Assembly: GCA_965203535.1 (NCBI GenBank)
Contig: OZ241897.1
Location: 3,224,001 to 3,288,000, forward strand
Direction: 5' to 3'
From: JAJDTT01 sp022827025
GTDB taxonomy: Bacteria; Acidobacteriota; UBA6911; RPQK01; JAJDTT01
DNA length: 64,000 nucleotides
The notes beneath the pieces were generated by a model. It was not told the DNA's origin, did no database searches, and saw only the letters and a list, made by a program, of their open reading frames with translations. The translations under genes and the position numbers were made by a program. This document shows positions 54,158 through 63,434 of the stretch, one piece after another; positions within the stretch are counted from its first letter, which is position 1, and every line of letters starts with the position of its first letter.

Positions 54158-55257
54158 AGGGAAAGCAGGGGGTTCTCCCGGTTCTCCAAGGGCAGTTTGA
54201 CGGGACCTCCCTGGCGATGGGACTCGAAGGCCGCGACGATCATCTCGGTGGCTCCGCGGGCCTCGTAGACGCTGCCGATCGGGTCTCGATCCTCCTCGAT
54301 CGCCTGGATCAGATCTTCACAGATCCAGATGTTCCCCTGGTGAGCACGGCCCTTTTCCAGCGGTTCCGGCTTTCCGACTCCAGCGGTGCTCACGCCGATC
54401 CACTTGGAGCCGGTCCGGCCCGGCGACCAGGCAGAGTCTTCCAGCAGGTGCACGTCCGGAACGGAACCGGTGTAAGTCTCGAGCAGTCCCTTGGATCCCC
54501 GGATCGTGAGCCCGAAACGGGTCGGCCGGCCGGCCGCGTTCCGGTGGCTCGAGAAATAGGCGCCCGCGCCGTTCTCCATGCCGTACATGGCTTCCACCCG
54601 GTCTCCGGCCAATGCGCCGATGCCTTCGGCGCCGTCGACCACGTCGGCGCGGGTCACCGGGCGTCCGTCTTGGGTGACCCGGGCGTAGCACCAGAGGGCG
54701 TTTCCCCCGAAAATACGCATCAGGTCGAAGATGTGCGTCCCCAGGACCCACAGGTCCTCGCCGCCCCCACGGCGGTCCTCCTTGCCGCGGCCGCAGAATT
54801 CCAGCACCCGGCCCAGGCGCCCCCCGGCGATCAGGTCCTTGATCACCTGGATCTTGGGGCTGTAACGGGTCTGGTGAGCGATGGCCAGCTTGACGTGGGA
54901 ACGTTCGCAGGCCTCTACCATGGCGTCCGCCTCGGCCAGGGTCCGGCACATCGGTTTTTCCAGGAAGATGCTGGCTCCGTACTCGGCGCAGGCCAACACC
55001 ATGTCGTGGTGGCAGTCCAGCCACCGGGGCGCCACGCTCACGATCTGAGGACGTTCCTGCCGCAGCATCTCCCGGTAGTCCGAGTAGCCGGCCTTGACGC
55101 CCAGCCGCTCAGTCGCTTCCTTGAGACCCTTCTCGTCCTCATCGGCGACGGCGACCAGCTCCGCCCGGTCCACCGCCGGCCAGACGGTGTCCAGTCCGTG
55201 CCCGTAGTTGCCTCGGTTGGTCCGGCCGATGACCGCGACCCGGTATTTCTCACTCAT
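54154..55257 (-). CDS. Gfo/Idh/MocA family oxidoreductase
   Basis: The 367-residue NAD(P)-dependent sugar-type dehydrogenase has an N-terminal Rossmann domain (AVIGRTNRGNYGHG, VADEDEKGL), the EKPMCRTLAEAD motif at the catalytic Lys and a C-terminal beta-sheet domain. The exact substrate cannot be seen. Overlaps pyrF, so they may be cotranscribed. Confidence 0.88.
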   Translation of the reverse strand: MSEKYRVAVIGRTNRGNYGHGLDTVWPAVDRAELVAVADEDEKGLKEATERLGVKAGYSDYREMLRQERPQIVSVAPRWLDCHHDMVLACAEYGASIFLEKPMCRTLAEADAMVEACERSHVKLAIAHQTRYSPKIQVIKDLIAGGRLGRVLEFCGRGKEDRRGGGEDLWVLGTHIFDLMRIFGGNALWCYARVTQDGRPVTRADVVDGAEGIGALAGDRVEAMYGMENGAGAYFSSHRNAAGRPTRFGLTIRGSKGLLETYTGSVPDVHLLEDSAWSPGRTGSKWIGVSTAGVGKPEPLEKGRAHQGNIWICEDLIQAIEEDRDPIGSVYEARGATEMIVAAFESHRQGGPVKLPLENRENPLLSL

Positions 55258-55470
55258 AGTCTCACCTCGCAGAACAGGTTGGGGATGACGCCGATCTTAA
55301 CAGCCCGTGGCGAAAGTCTCACGCAGCACCGGGATCGGGGCGGCGCCCGTTGGTCCGGCGGGGCGGGTTGCGCTCTGGCAAACTGTTACGGGTAGGGCTA
55401 ACCTGATGAACCACGCCTGGGACGCTCATGCTGCGTCTCATCGGGCGGTTCGCGAGTCGTGGAGTCGGAG
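55258..55470. other. Divergent intergenic region with an R2 fragment
   Basis: About 210 bases between divergent genes, with an R2 end at 55299-55325 (TTAACAGCCCGTGGCGAAAG). The rest shows no gene. Confidence 0.5.
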
Positions 55471-57000
55471 ATGGAGCAGCGTGCGGGCAGGTGGGCGGCT
55501 TGGCTGCTTCTGGCTCCTCTCCTGATTTCGGCGGAAGCAGGCTTGGGTCAGAATCCGGCCGGCCGCGCCGGTTCGGTGACGGCGCCGCGACTTGACCTGT
55601 CCCCAGCTTCCGGCACCGAGTCCCGTCCGTCGCCGCAGGAGCTCTTGCGCGAGGCGATTCTCCGACTCCGGCAGCTTCCCGGCTCCAACCGCCGCGTCAA
55701 ACGTTCGGTGGACGACATCGTGGAGGCCATCTCCGAAAGCCTGGCCCACAAGGGAGAGAGCCTTTATCTCGATGGAAGCCAGATCCGTTCGTATCCCGAC
55801 GGGAAGAGGGTCTTCAAGTACAACAAGCGGGCGCTGCGGCGGCTCCAGCGGGGCATCAATTCGGTGCGCGGGAACCGCGAGGCCCAGTCGGTCTTCCAGC
55901 AGGTGGCAAGGAACCTGCTGGAGGCTCAGACGGAGATCGCACGGGCCTCCATCGAAGCGGCCCAGCGGTTGAGCGCCATCGGTCTGGCCGACGAATGGCG
56001 GGTGGAAAGAGCCTTTCGGGAATTGGAGAAAGCCGGTCGCCACGATAATTCCCGAAAGGCCATGGATGCCCTGAAGAAGGCTTGGGAAGCGTCGCAGCGG
56101 GCGGTGCGCCGGCAGAGCCTGGCGGTCATTGCCTTCCGCGATTCTCCCGATCCGTTTTCTCCGGAGCTGGCCACCAGCACCCTGTCCATCACCTTCAAGA
56201 TCCTGGCCCGGGGACACTATTCGCTGGACTATGTCCGGGTCATTCAGGATCCCGACAGTGGCGAGGTGATCCGGATCCTGAACAATCGTCCGTGGGACGG
56301 AAAGGACGGAACCGGACGCCTCGTGCCCGACGGGAGCTACCCCTACCTGGCCTTCGGTCAACTCACGAGACTCACGGTGTTCGACCGGCGCCGGGGCAGG
56401 ATTCCCGTGCGCAAGCCGGGCGAGTACCGGGCCGCATCGTTTCCCATCACCGGAACCGTCATGGTGGACGGCACGCCGCCCGTCCTCCAGGTCGAGACCA
56501 CTCCCCCGCCGAACCGCCGAGGCTGGCACAATTCGGACGTGACCGTTTCGTTCAAGGCGCGGGACAACCTGGCCGGGTTGTTCAGCGTAACTCCCGACCT
56601 GCAAGTCACCACCGAAGGGCCGGGTCGCCGCCTCAGGGGCATGGCCGTCGATCGGGCGGGAAACAGCACGTCCCTGGATCTGGAAGTCAAGCTGGACAAG
56701 CAACCCCCGTCCGTCGAGGTGACGTGGCCCGAGACCGGGTCCCGGCTGGAAGAGGGGGGGATGAGGCTGACGGGAATGGTCCGGGACGCCGTCTCCGGGG
56801 TCGCCCAAGTGACATGCAACGGAACGCCGATCCGGTCCTGGGACACGGAATTCAGTTGTGACCTGCGGCTCCGGGAGGGAGAGAACCGAATTCGAGTGGA
56901 GGCTGTCGATCACGCGGGAAACGGGACGATGGCTTCGATTCGGGTGCACGGCCTGTCGTCCGCCGCCGCGGCGGGGCGTTTCCCTGCCGGAAAAGAGTAA
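55471..57000 (+). CDS. Secreted protein with helical N-terminus and Ig-like domains
   Basis: The ~509-residue protein has a signal peptide (RAGRWAAWLLLAPLLISAEAG). A charged helical region follows (~40-215, KSRRVKR, QVARNLLEAQTEIARASIE), then a FlgD-like fold region (VRVIQDPDSGEVIRIL) and two Ig-like repeats with DxAGN motifs (VDRAGNSTSLDL, VDHAGNGTMASI) at about 345-500. Such Ig repeats are found in extracellular binding proteins. No specific role is visible. The next gene starts 3 bases after its stop. Confidence 0.7.
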   Translation: MEQRAGRWAAWLLLAPLLISAEAGLGQNPAGRAGSVTAPRLDLSPASGTESRPSPQELLREAILRLRQLPGSNRRVKRSVDDIVEAISESLAHKGESLYLDGSQIRSYPDGKRVFKYNKRALRRLQRGINSVRGNREAQSVFQQVARNLLEAQTEIARASIEAAQRLSAIGLADEWRVERAFRELEKAGRHDNSRKAMDALKKAWEASQRAVRRQSLAVIAFRDSPDPFSPELATSTLSITFKILARGHYSLDYVRVIQDPDSGEVIRILNNRPWDGKDGTGRLVPDGSYPYLAFGQLTRLTVFDRRRGRIPVRKPGEYRAASFPITGTVMVDGTPPVLQVETTPPPNRRGWHNSDVTVSFKARDNLAGLFSVTPDLQVTTEGPGRRLRGMAVDRAGNSTSLDLEVKLDKQPPSVEVTWPETGSRLEEGGMRLTGMVRDAVSGVAQVTCNGTPIRSWDTEFSCDLRLREGENRIRVEAVDHAGNGTMASIRVHGLSSAAAAGRFPAGKE

Positions 57001-57002
57001 AA

Positions 57003-58265
57003 ATGCGCGGATCTCTCGCTTACGCGCCCCGGTGGCTCTTCCCGCTATTGCTGGCGCTTCAGGTTCACCTGCCGCTGCCGGCCCAGGAGGGAGGAGAGGA
57101 TTGGCCCCGCTTCCTGGGTCCCCGGGGAGACGGCAGCTCAAGCGAGACCGGTTTGCTGGAAGGCTGGTCCGAAGAAGGTCCGCCGCTGGTCTGGGAACGG
57201 AGCCTGGGGCGCTCGTTCAGTCCGCCGGTGACCTCTGGCGGGCGCATCGTCGTATTTCACCGGATTCGGGGCGAGGAGGTGGTCGAGTGTCTCGAAGCCG
57301 GGACGGGGCATCCCATCTGGAAACAGGCATATCCCACTCGCTACCGGGATCGTTACGGTTACAACAACGGACCCCGGTCCTCCCCCACCATCGACGGAGA
57401 CCGCGTCTACACTTTCGGGGCCGAGGGAAAACTCACCTGTCTGGATTTTTCCACCGGCCGAATCGTCTGGCAGCGGTGGATCAACCGGGACTACCGCGTC
57501 CCCCAGAACTTTTTCGGCGTCGGTTCGGCTCCCGTCGTCGAAGGGAACCGCATCCTGGTGAACGCGGGCGGCGACGGCGCGGGTGTCCTGGCGGTGGACA
57601 AGCATTCGGGAGTGACCGTCTGGAAGACCGGGGATGACGAGGCGAGCTACTCGACGCCGGCCGTCGTCGACCTGGACGGACGGCGAGTCGCCATGTTCCT
57701 GACCCGGGAGGGCTTCCTGGCGGTGGACGCGGCGGACGGCCGGGAACTGTACCGCTATCCGTTCCGCTCCCGCAGCTATGAATCGGTCAATGCCGCCACC
57801 CCGGTCGTGGTGGGCAAACACGTCTTTCTTTCGGCGACTTACAACACGGGGGCCGTTCTGTTGGAACTGGGCCCGCAGGGTCCGGCGGAAGTCTGGCGGG
57901 ACCGGATGGCGATGCAGAACCACTGGGCCACGAGTCTCTACCGGGACGGATACCTGTATGGCGTGGACGGCCGGCACGAGGGACAGGCCAACCTGCGTTG
58001 CATCGAGTTCCTGACGGGCGCGGTTCGCTGGAAATCACCTCGGGACCTGGGCCGGTCCAGTTTTGTCCTGGCCGAGGGCCGGCTCATTCTCCTGGGGGAG
58101 CGGGGAGACCTGGCCCTGGTGGAACTGAGTCCGGACTCTTATCGGGAGAAGGCCCGCGCCCGGGTTCTGACCTATCCCTGCTGGGCTCCACCGGTTCTCT
58201 CCCACGGACTTCTCTATCTGCGCAACGAAATCCGCCTGATCTGCCTGGATCTGAGGAAGAAGTAG
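57003..58265 (+). CDS. PQQ-binding-like beta-propeller protein, secreted
   Basis: The 420-residue protein has a signal peptide (PRWLFPLLLALQVHLPLPAQ) and repeated blades with WxxGxD-like or [FY]xxxxxGxxxW patterns (TGHPIWKQAYPTRYRD, TGRIVWQRWINRDYR, TGAVRWKSPRDLG). No PQQ-dehydrogenase catalytic residues are clear, so it is probably a binding or scaffold propeller. Confidence 0.82.
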   Translation: MRGSLAYAPRWLFPLLLALQVHLPLPAQEGGEDWPRFLGPRGDGSSSETGLLEGWSEEGPPLVWERSLGRSFSPPVTSGGRIVVFHRIRGEEVVECLEAGTGHPIWKQAYPTRYRDRYGYNNGPRSSPTIDGDRVYTFGAEGKLTCLDFSTGRIVWQRWINRDYRVPQNFFGVGSAPVVEGNRILVNAGGDGAGVLAVDKHSGVTVWKTGDDEASYSTPAVVDLDGRRVAMFLTREGFLAVDAADGRELYRYPFRSRSYESVNAATPVVVGKHVFLSATYNTGAVLLELGPQGPAEVWRDRMAMQNHWATSLYRDGYLYGVDGRHEGQANLRCIEFLTGAVRWKSPRDLGRSSFVLAEGRLILLGERGDLALVELSPDSYREKARARVLTYPCWAPPVLSHGLLYLRNEIRLICLDLRKK

Positions 58266-58306
58266 CCGGTTCCGGGGCTCTCGGCAGCGGCTGATATACT
58301 CCCGAC

Positions 58307-59506
58307 GTGATCCGGGCCCTTCAGGTCAGCAAGGTCTACAAGTCCTATCCGGGCCCATTTGCCCTGTTGCGGGAGCTGGGTTCCGGGAGACCTTCCCATC
58401 GGCGCTTCGCGGCTCTGGAATCGGTCAGCTTTCAGGTCCGGCGCGGCGAAAGTTTCGGCATCGTCGGCAACAACGGGGCGGGGAAGACGACGCTGCTCAA
58501 GATCTTGGCCGGGACCTGCGCTCCCACCAGCGGAGATGTCCAGGTCCGGGGCCGGGCGGCGGCGCTTCTGGAATTGGGCGTCGGTTTCGATCCGGAGTTC
58601 ACGGGAAGGCGCAACCTCTACTTCGGGGGCGCGCTGGCCGGTTTTTCCAGGGAAGAGATCGCCCGCCGCGAGTCCGGGATCATCGAATTCAGTGGCCTGG
58701 GCGACGAGATAGATCGGCCGCTCAAGACCTACTCCGCGGGCATGATGTTGCGCCTTGCCTTCTCCCTGGCGACCGGTTTCGAGCCGGATGTCCTGATCGT
58801 GGACGAGGTCCTGGCCGTGGGAGACGGCGAGTTCCAGAGCAGGTGCCTGAATCGAATCCAGGACCTCCGGGACCGAGGTTGCACCGCCGTCTTGTGCTCC
58901 CACGCTCTCCATCAGATCGAGACCTTCTGTTCCAGGGCCCTGTGGCTGCATCGCGGACGGGTCCAAGCCATGGGCTCAAGCCGAGACGTGGTGGGGCGGT
59001 ACCGTGATTTCTGCCGGACCGGGAGCAGGGAGCGGGACCCGCTCCAGGCCCGCGAGGCCGGTTCTCGCAAGATCTGCTGGATCGAGGAGGTCAAGCTCGA
59101 ACGTCCCCGGACCGGGCCTTTCCGGACCGGCGAGAGCTTGGAGTTGGACGTGTCGGCCCGCTTTCTCCCCGAGTTTCGCGGGACTCCGGGCCTGGGGGTC
59201 GCCGTGGTGCGGGACGACGGGGTTGTCGTCTACGTCACCAGCACCGTTTTCGACGGCGTCCCGCTCCGGGAAGCCGGTCCCGGCGAGTACCACGCCCGGG
59301 TGGTTTTCCCCCGCCTGGCGCTGTTGGAAGGCCGGTACTACTTCAATGTCGTGGCCACCGACACCGCCGGTCTCCAGTCCTACGACCTGGCCGAAAAGAA
59401 GGAACCCTTCGCCGTGACCCACGGCGGTTCCGATTCGGGTCTTCTGCGGCTGGCAGTGGAATGGGGGCGGGGAGAGGAAATAGAGAAGAGGAGGAGTGGG
59501 GAGTGA
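58307..59506 (+). CDS. ABC transporter ATPase, Wzt-like with C-terminal domain
   Basis: The ATPase part (~1-245) has Walker A GNNGAGKTTLLK, signature YSAGMMLRL, Walker B VLIVDEVLAVGD and the LGVGFDPEFTGRRNLYFGG motif typical of polysaccharide exporters (Wzt/TagH). Residues ~265-390 form a beta-rich Wzt_C-like domain that in O-antigen exporters binds the glycan end group. Start is a GTG at 58307. The permease (Wzm) is not adjacent. Confidence 0.86.
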   Translation: MIRALQVSKVYKSYPGPFALLRELGSGRPSHRRFAALESVSFQVRRGESFGIVGNNGAGKTTLLKILAGTCAPTSGDVQVRGRAAALLELGVGFDPEFTGRRNLYFGGALAGFSREEIARRESGIIEFSGLGDEIDRPLKTYSAGMMLRLAFSLATGFEPDVLIVDEVLAVGDGEFQSRCLNRIQDLRDRGCTAVLCSHALHQIETFCSRALWLHRGRVQAMGSSRDVVGRYRDFCRTGSRERDPLQAREAGSRKICWIEEVKLERPRTGPFRTGESLELDVSARFLPEFRGTPGLGVAVVRDDGVVVYVTSTVFDGVPLREAGPGEYHARVVFPRLALLEGRYYFNVVATDTAGLQSYDLAEKKEPFAVTHGGSDSGLLRLAVEWGRGEEIEKRRSGE

Positions 59507-61560
59507 GGAGTTCCGCCGCCGAACCGGTACGCAGCGGCGATCTCGTCGCCCTTGGGTTGGAACCTCCGGAAGCCCGGCGGCTCTCGGAGGGAGTGAATCG
59601 CCTGTTGGGGACTTGCTCCTCCGCCGAATGCTGGCGAAGAGTGAGTAGCGGTCTCCTGAGTCCGGCTCATCCGTTCCCGGTCCACCAGATGTTGCACCGG
59701 ACCGTGTTCGACAACGAGCCCGACGCGGGCCCGGCGCCCATTTTCGTTCCGGCGCCGGAATCCATAAAAAAAACCAACCTGGCGCGAATCCAGGAGCAAC
59801 TGGGTCTGGCATCGTATGCCGAACTCCACTCCTGGACCGTAGAGAACCGCTCCGCGTACTGGGAGTTGATGATCCGTCAACTGGGGATCCGGTTCCGCAC
59901 CCCGCCGGTCGAAATCCTGGATTCGACACCGGGCGTGGAGCAGGTGAGATGGCTGCCCGGCGCCAGGCTGAACATCGCAGAGAGCTGTTTCGGCCGTGGA
60001 TCGGGAACGGCCGTCGTTTATCGGAGGGACGGGTCCCCCCTTTCCAGTCTGACCCGGAAAGGGCTGGACTCCCTCTCGAACCGCGTCGCCAACGCGCTGC
60101 CCCGCCTGGGGGTGGGCCGGGGCGAAACGGTCGCCATCGACATGCCCATGAACGTCGAAGCCGTGGCCATCTACCTGGGTGTCATCAAGGCGGGTTGCGT
60201 GGCGCTGACCATAGCCGAGAGCTTTTCCGCGCCGGAGGTCCGGACCCGGCTCAGAGTCGGAGAAGCCAAGGCCCTCTTCACCCAGGACCGGATACTGCGC
60301 GGTTCCCGGGAGCTGCCCCTTTACACCAGGATGTTGGAGGCCGGCGCGCCGGCAACGGTGGTGGTGCCGGCTCAGGGACGCCTCTCCGAGCCGTTGCGGG
60401 AGGGAGACCTGTCTTGGGACGATTTCCTGAGTGACGACGAGGCTTTCCGGGCGGTGGCGTGTGACCCCGGCGACGCCATCAACATTCTCTTCTCCTCGGG
60501 GACCACGGGCGAGCCCAAGGCCATTCCGTTCACCCACCTGACCCCCGTCAAGTGCGCCGCCGACGGATGTCTGCATCAGGACATTCGGGAGGGAGACGTG
60601 GTGGCATGGCCGACGAGCCTGGGATGGATGATGGGACCCTGGTTGATCTATGCTTCCCTCATCAATGGAGCCACCATCGCGCTCTACGACGGCGTTCCCA
60701 CGTCCAGGCAATTCTGCGAGTTCGTGCAGGATGCGAAGGTGAACGTCCTGGGGGTGGTGCCCACTCTGGTCGGGGCCTGGCGGGCCGGAGGCTGCGTGGA
60801 AGGACTGGACTGGTCCTCGGTCAGGGTCTTCACCTCCACGGGAGAATGCTCGAATCCGGACGACATGCACTATCTGACCTCCCGGGCGGGATACCGGCCC
60901 GTGGTGGAGTACTGCGGCGGAACCGAGATCGGCGGCGCCTACATCACGGGCACGGTGGTGCAGACCTCCGTCGCCTCAGCCTTTTCGACGGCGGCTCTGG
61001 GGATGAGTCTGACCATTCGGGATCGGCGTGGCGTCGAGTCCGACCAAGGGGAGATTTTCATCGTTCCGCCTTCGATCGGTCTCTCCACGCGCCTCTTGAA
61101 CCGGGACCACCACCGGGAGTATTTCGCCGGAACGCCCCAGGGGCCGGGAGGGGTCCCGCTGCGCCGTCATGGAGACCGGATGGAGCGGCTCGGCAACGGC
61201 TACTACCGGGCTCAGGGCCGAATGGACGACACCATGAACCTGGGCGGCATCAAGGTGGGGTCGGCAGAGATCGAAAGAGTCTTGAACCGGGTGCCGGGGG
61301 TCGGCGAGACGGCGGCGGTGGCGGTTTCGCCTCCGGGTGGAGGCGCGACCCGGCTGGTGGTCTACGCTGTCCTTTCCACGCCGGATCCGGATTTCGGCGA
61401 GGAAGGACTATTGCGGATCTTTCAGAAGACCATCGCGGACCGGCTCAACCCCCTTTTCAGGTTGCACTCCGTGAAGGTGGTCCGACAGATGCCTCGCACC
61501 GCCTCCAACAAGATCATTCGGCGGCAACTGCGGTCCAGTTACGCGGGGCAGGATTCGTGA
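59503..61560 (+). CDS. AMP-binding acyl-CoA synthetase-like ligase
   Basis: The ~685-residue adenylating enzyme has AMP motif ILFSSGTTGEPKAIPFTH, a YCGGTEIGGAY core, the hinge RMDDTMNLGGIKVG and the catalytic Lys in PRTASNKIIRRQL. The ~100-residue N-terminal region is unlike standard acetyl-CoA synthetase. The GTG at 59503 overlaps the ABC gene stop by GTGA. Acid substrate not determinable. Confidence 0.85.
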   Translation: MRSSAAEPVRSGDLVALGLEPPEARRLSEGVNRLLGTCSSAECWRRVSSGLLSPAHPFPVHQMLHRTVFDNEPDAGPAPIFVPAPESIKKTNLARIQEQLGLASYAELHSWTVENRSAYWELMIRQLGIRFRTPPVEILDSTPGVEQVRWLPGARLNIAESCFGRGSGTAVVYRRDGSPLSSLTRKGLDSLSNRVANALPRLGVGRGETVAIDMPMNVEAVAIYLGVIKAGCVALTIAESFSAPEVRTRLRVGEAKALFTQDRILRGSRELPLYTRMLEAGAPATVVVPAQGRLSEPLREGDLSWDDFLSDDEAFRAVACDPGDAINILFSSGTTGEPKAIPFTHLTPVKCAADGCLHQDIREGDVVAWPTSLGWMMGPWLIYASLINGATIALYDGVPTSRQFCEFVQDAKVNVLGVVPTLVGAWRAGGCVEGLDWSSVRVFTSTGECSNPDDMHYLTSRAGYRPVVEYCGGTEIGGAYITGTVVQTSVASAFSTAALGMSLTIRDRRGVESDQGEIFIVPPSIGLSTRLLNRDHHREYFAGTPQGPGGVPLRRHGDRMERLGNGYYRAQGRMDDTMNLGGIKVGSAEIERVLNRVPGVGETAAVAVSPPGGGATRLVVYAVLSTPDPDFGEEGLLRIFQKTIADRLNPLFRLHSVKVVRQMPRTASNKIIRRQLRSSYAGQDS

Positions 61561-61600
61561 TCAGGAGACAGGAGTTCCAAGTGCGGCAGGCCGGCTCATC

Positions 61601-63394
61601 ATGACCTTCGAGATCGCCTTCATGCTGGGACTGATTGCGGTCGCGCTGCTGGTGTTCTCACTGGAAATCTTTCCCATCGAGGTGACGGCGGTCGGCCTGT
61701 TGGGCGTTCTCCTGGTGACCGGAATCCTCACTGTGGAACAGGCCGTTTCGGGGTTCAGCAACAAGGCGGTGATCACCATAGCCGCCATGTTCGTCCTGAG
61801 TCACGCCTTGGTGAAGACCGGTATTCTGGAGGTGGCCGCCGACCGTCTCAGCCGGCAGGTAGGGACCCGGAAATGGCTGGGAATGTGCATTTTCCTGGGG
61901 GTCGCCGGCATTCTTTCCGGCTTTCTGAACAACACCGCCGTGGTGGCGGTCTTCATTCCCTTGGCCATCAGTCTGTGCCGCCGCTTTCACCTGAGTCCCA
62001 GCAAAGCCCTGATCCCCCTCTCCTTCGCCAGCATGGCCGGCGGAACCCTGACCCTGGTGGGGACATCCACCAATCTGATCGTCAGTTCCGTCGCTGAGAA
62101 AGCCGGTCAGGCCCCTTTCGGAATGCTCGAGTTTTTCCCTTTGGGGATCCTGTTGCTGGGCGCCGGACTGATTTACGTCTGCCTTCTCGCCCGGCGCCTT
62201 CTGCCCGCCCGCTCCACTCCCGTCTCCCTGGCCGGGAACTACCACATGGGCGCCTACCTGACCGAAGTCCGGGTCCAGGAAAAGTCGAAGCTCGCCGGAA
62301 AGACCTGCCTGGAAGTCGGCATGAACAGGACCTACGACATCACGGTCCTCTCAATCCTGAGAGATGGCCAGCATGTGTCCCAGAACATTCGAAACGAGCG
62401 TCTCGGCGTCGGCGACATCCTTATCGTCCGCGGCACCGTCGACAACATCTTCCGGCTGCGGACGGAGTTGGGGCTGGCCCTCCTGTCAGACGTCAAGCTC
62501 AATGATCGGGAACTGGCCCGGGAGGGTCAGATCATGGCGGAGGGCCTGGTCACCCGCACCAGTTCCCTCCTCGGCAAGACCCTGAAAGATGCCGACTTTC
62601 GCCAACACTACCGGGCATTCGTGCTGGCTGTACGCCGCCATGGAGAGATCCTGCGGGACAAGCTGGCGTACATTCCGTTGCAATTTTCCGACACGCTGCT
62701 GATGCTGGCGTCACCCGATCGCCTCGACGAGCTGAGGCGGTCCGAGGACCTCATCATCATCTCCGAGGTCGATCTCCACATCAGAAGAGGCCGCCTGTGG
62801 TGGCTGGTCCTGGCTTTGATTCCGGTGATGGTGCTGCTGGCCGCCGTGGGCACGATGGAGATTTTGAAGGGTGCGTTTCTGGCGGTGGTGCTACTCCTTT
62901 TTCTTGCCATTCTCTCCCCGCAGGAGACCTACCGCTCCATCGACTGGTCGGTAGTCGTCCTGATCGCGTCGTTGATCCCCGTGGGGGAAGCCATGATCGA
63001 GACCGGCACGGCCGGCTACATCGCCGACCAGATCTTGATTGTGGTCTCGTTCTTCGAGGGGTCGGACATCGCCCCTTATGTCGGGGTGGCGCTGATCTAC
63101 CTGGTCACCTGCGTCCTGACTCAGGTGGTGTCCAACGCGGCCACCGCTGTCCTGATGCCGCCGGTGGCCCTGAGCCTGGCCGCCGCCTTGGGCGTGGACG
63201 CGAGGCCCTTTCTGATGGCGACCTGCTTCGCCGCGTCGTCGGCGTTTCTCACTCCCATGGGTTATCAGACCAATCTCATGGTCTATGCTCCGGGCAACTA
63301 CCGGTTTCTGGACTTCACCCGATTCGGCGGTCCCTTGAGTCTGCTTTTCTGGGTCATGGCGACACTGCTCATTCCTCGTTTCTGGCCGTTTTGA
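61601..63394 (+). CDS. SLC13/DASS-type permease with two RCK_C domains
   Basis: The 597-residue transporter has N- and C-terminal membrane halves (SMAGGTLTLVGTSTNLIV and VTCVLTQVVSNAATAVLM are the two reentrant SNT-like motifs) split by two RCK_C/TrkA-C-like regulatory domains (~205-375). Such proteins carry di/tricarboxylates, sulfate or related anions; the ion cannot be assigned. It starts 40 bases after the ligase gene. Confidence 0.88.
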   Translation: MTFEIAFMLGLIAVALLVFSLEIFPIEVTAVGLLGVLLVTGILTVEQAVSGFSNKAVITIAAMFVLSHALVKTGILEVAADRLSRQVGTRKWLGMCIFLGVAGILSGFLNNTAVVAVFIPLAISLCRRFHLSPSKALIPLSFASMAGGTLTLVGTSTNLIVSSVAEKAGQAPFGMLEFFPLGILLLGAGLIYVCLLARRLLPARSTPVSLAGNYHMGAYLTEVRVQEKSKLAGKTCLEVGMNRTYDITVLSILRDGQHVSQNIRNERLGVGDILIVRGTVDNIFRLRTELGLALLSDVKLNDRELAREGQIMAEGLVTRTSSLLGKTLKDADFRQHYRAFVLAVRRHGEILRDKLAYIPLQFSDTLLMLASPDRLDELRRSEDLIIISEVDLHIRRGRLWWLVLALIPVMVLLAAVGTMEILKGAFLAVVLLLFLAILSPQETYRSIDWSVVVLIASLIPVGEAMIETGTAGYIADQILIVVSFFEGSDIAPYVGVALIYLVTCVLTQVVSNAATAVLMPPVALSLAAALGVDARPFLMATCFAASSAFLTPMGYQTNLMVYAPGNYRFLDFTRFGGPLSLLFWVMATLLIPRFWPF

Positions 63395-63434
63395 GGCGGT
63401 CTCGCCAGCCTTGCGAATTTCCCGGAGGTTCTCG

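Noticed and set aside
59380..60870. Minus-strand 496-codon frame opposite the ligase
   Set aside because: His/Gly/Arg-rich shadow; the plus-strand ligase shows all adenylation motifs.
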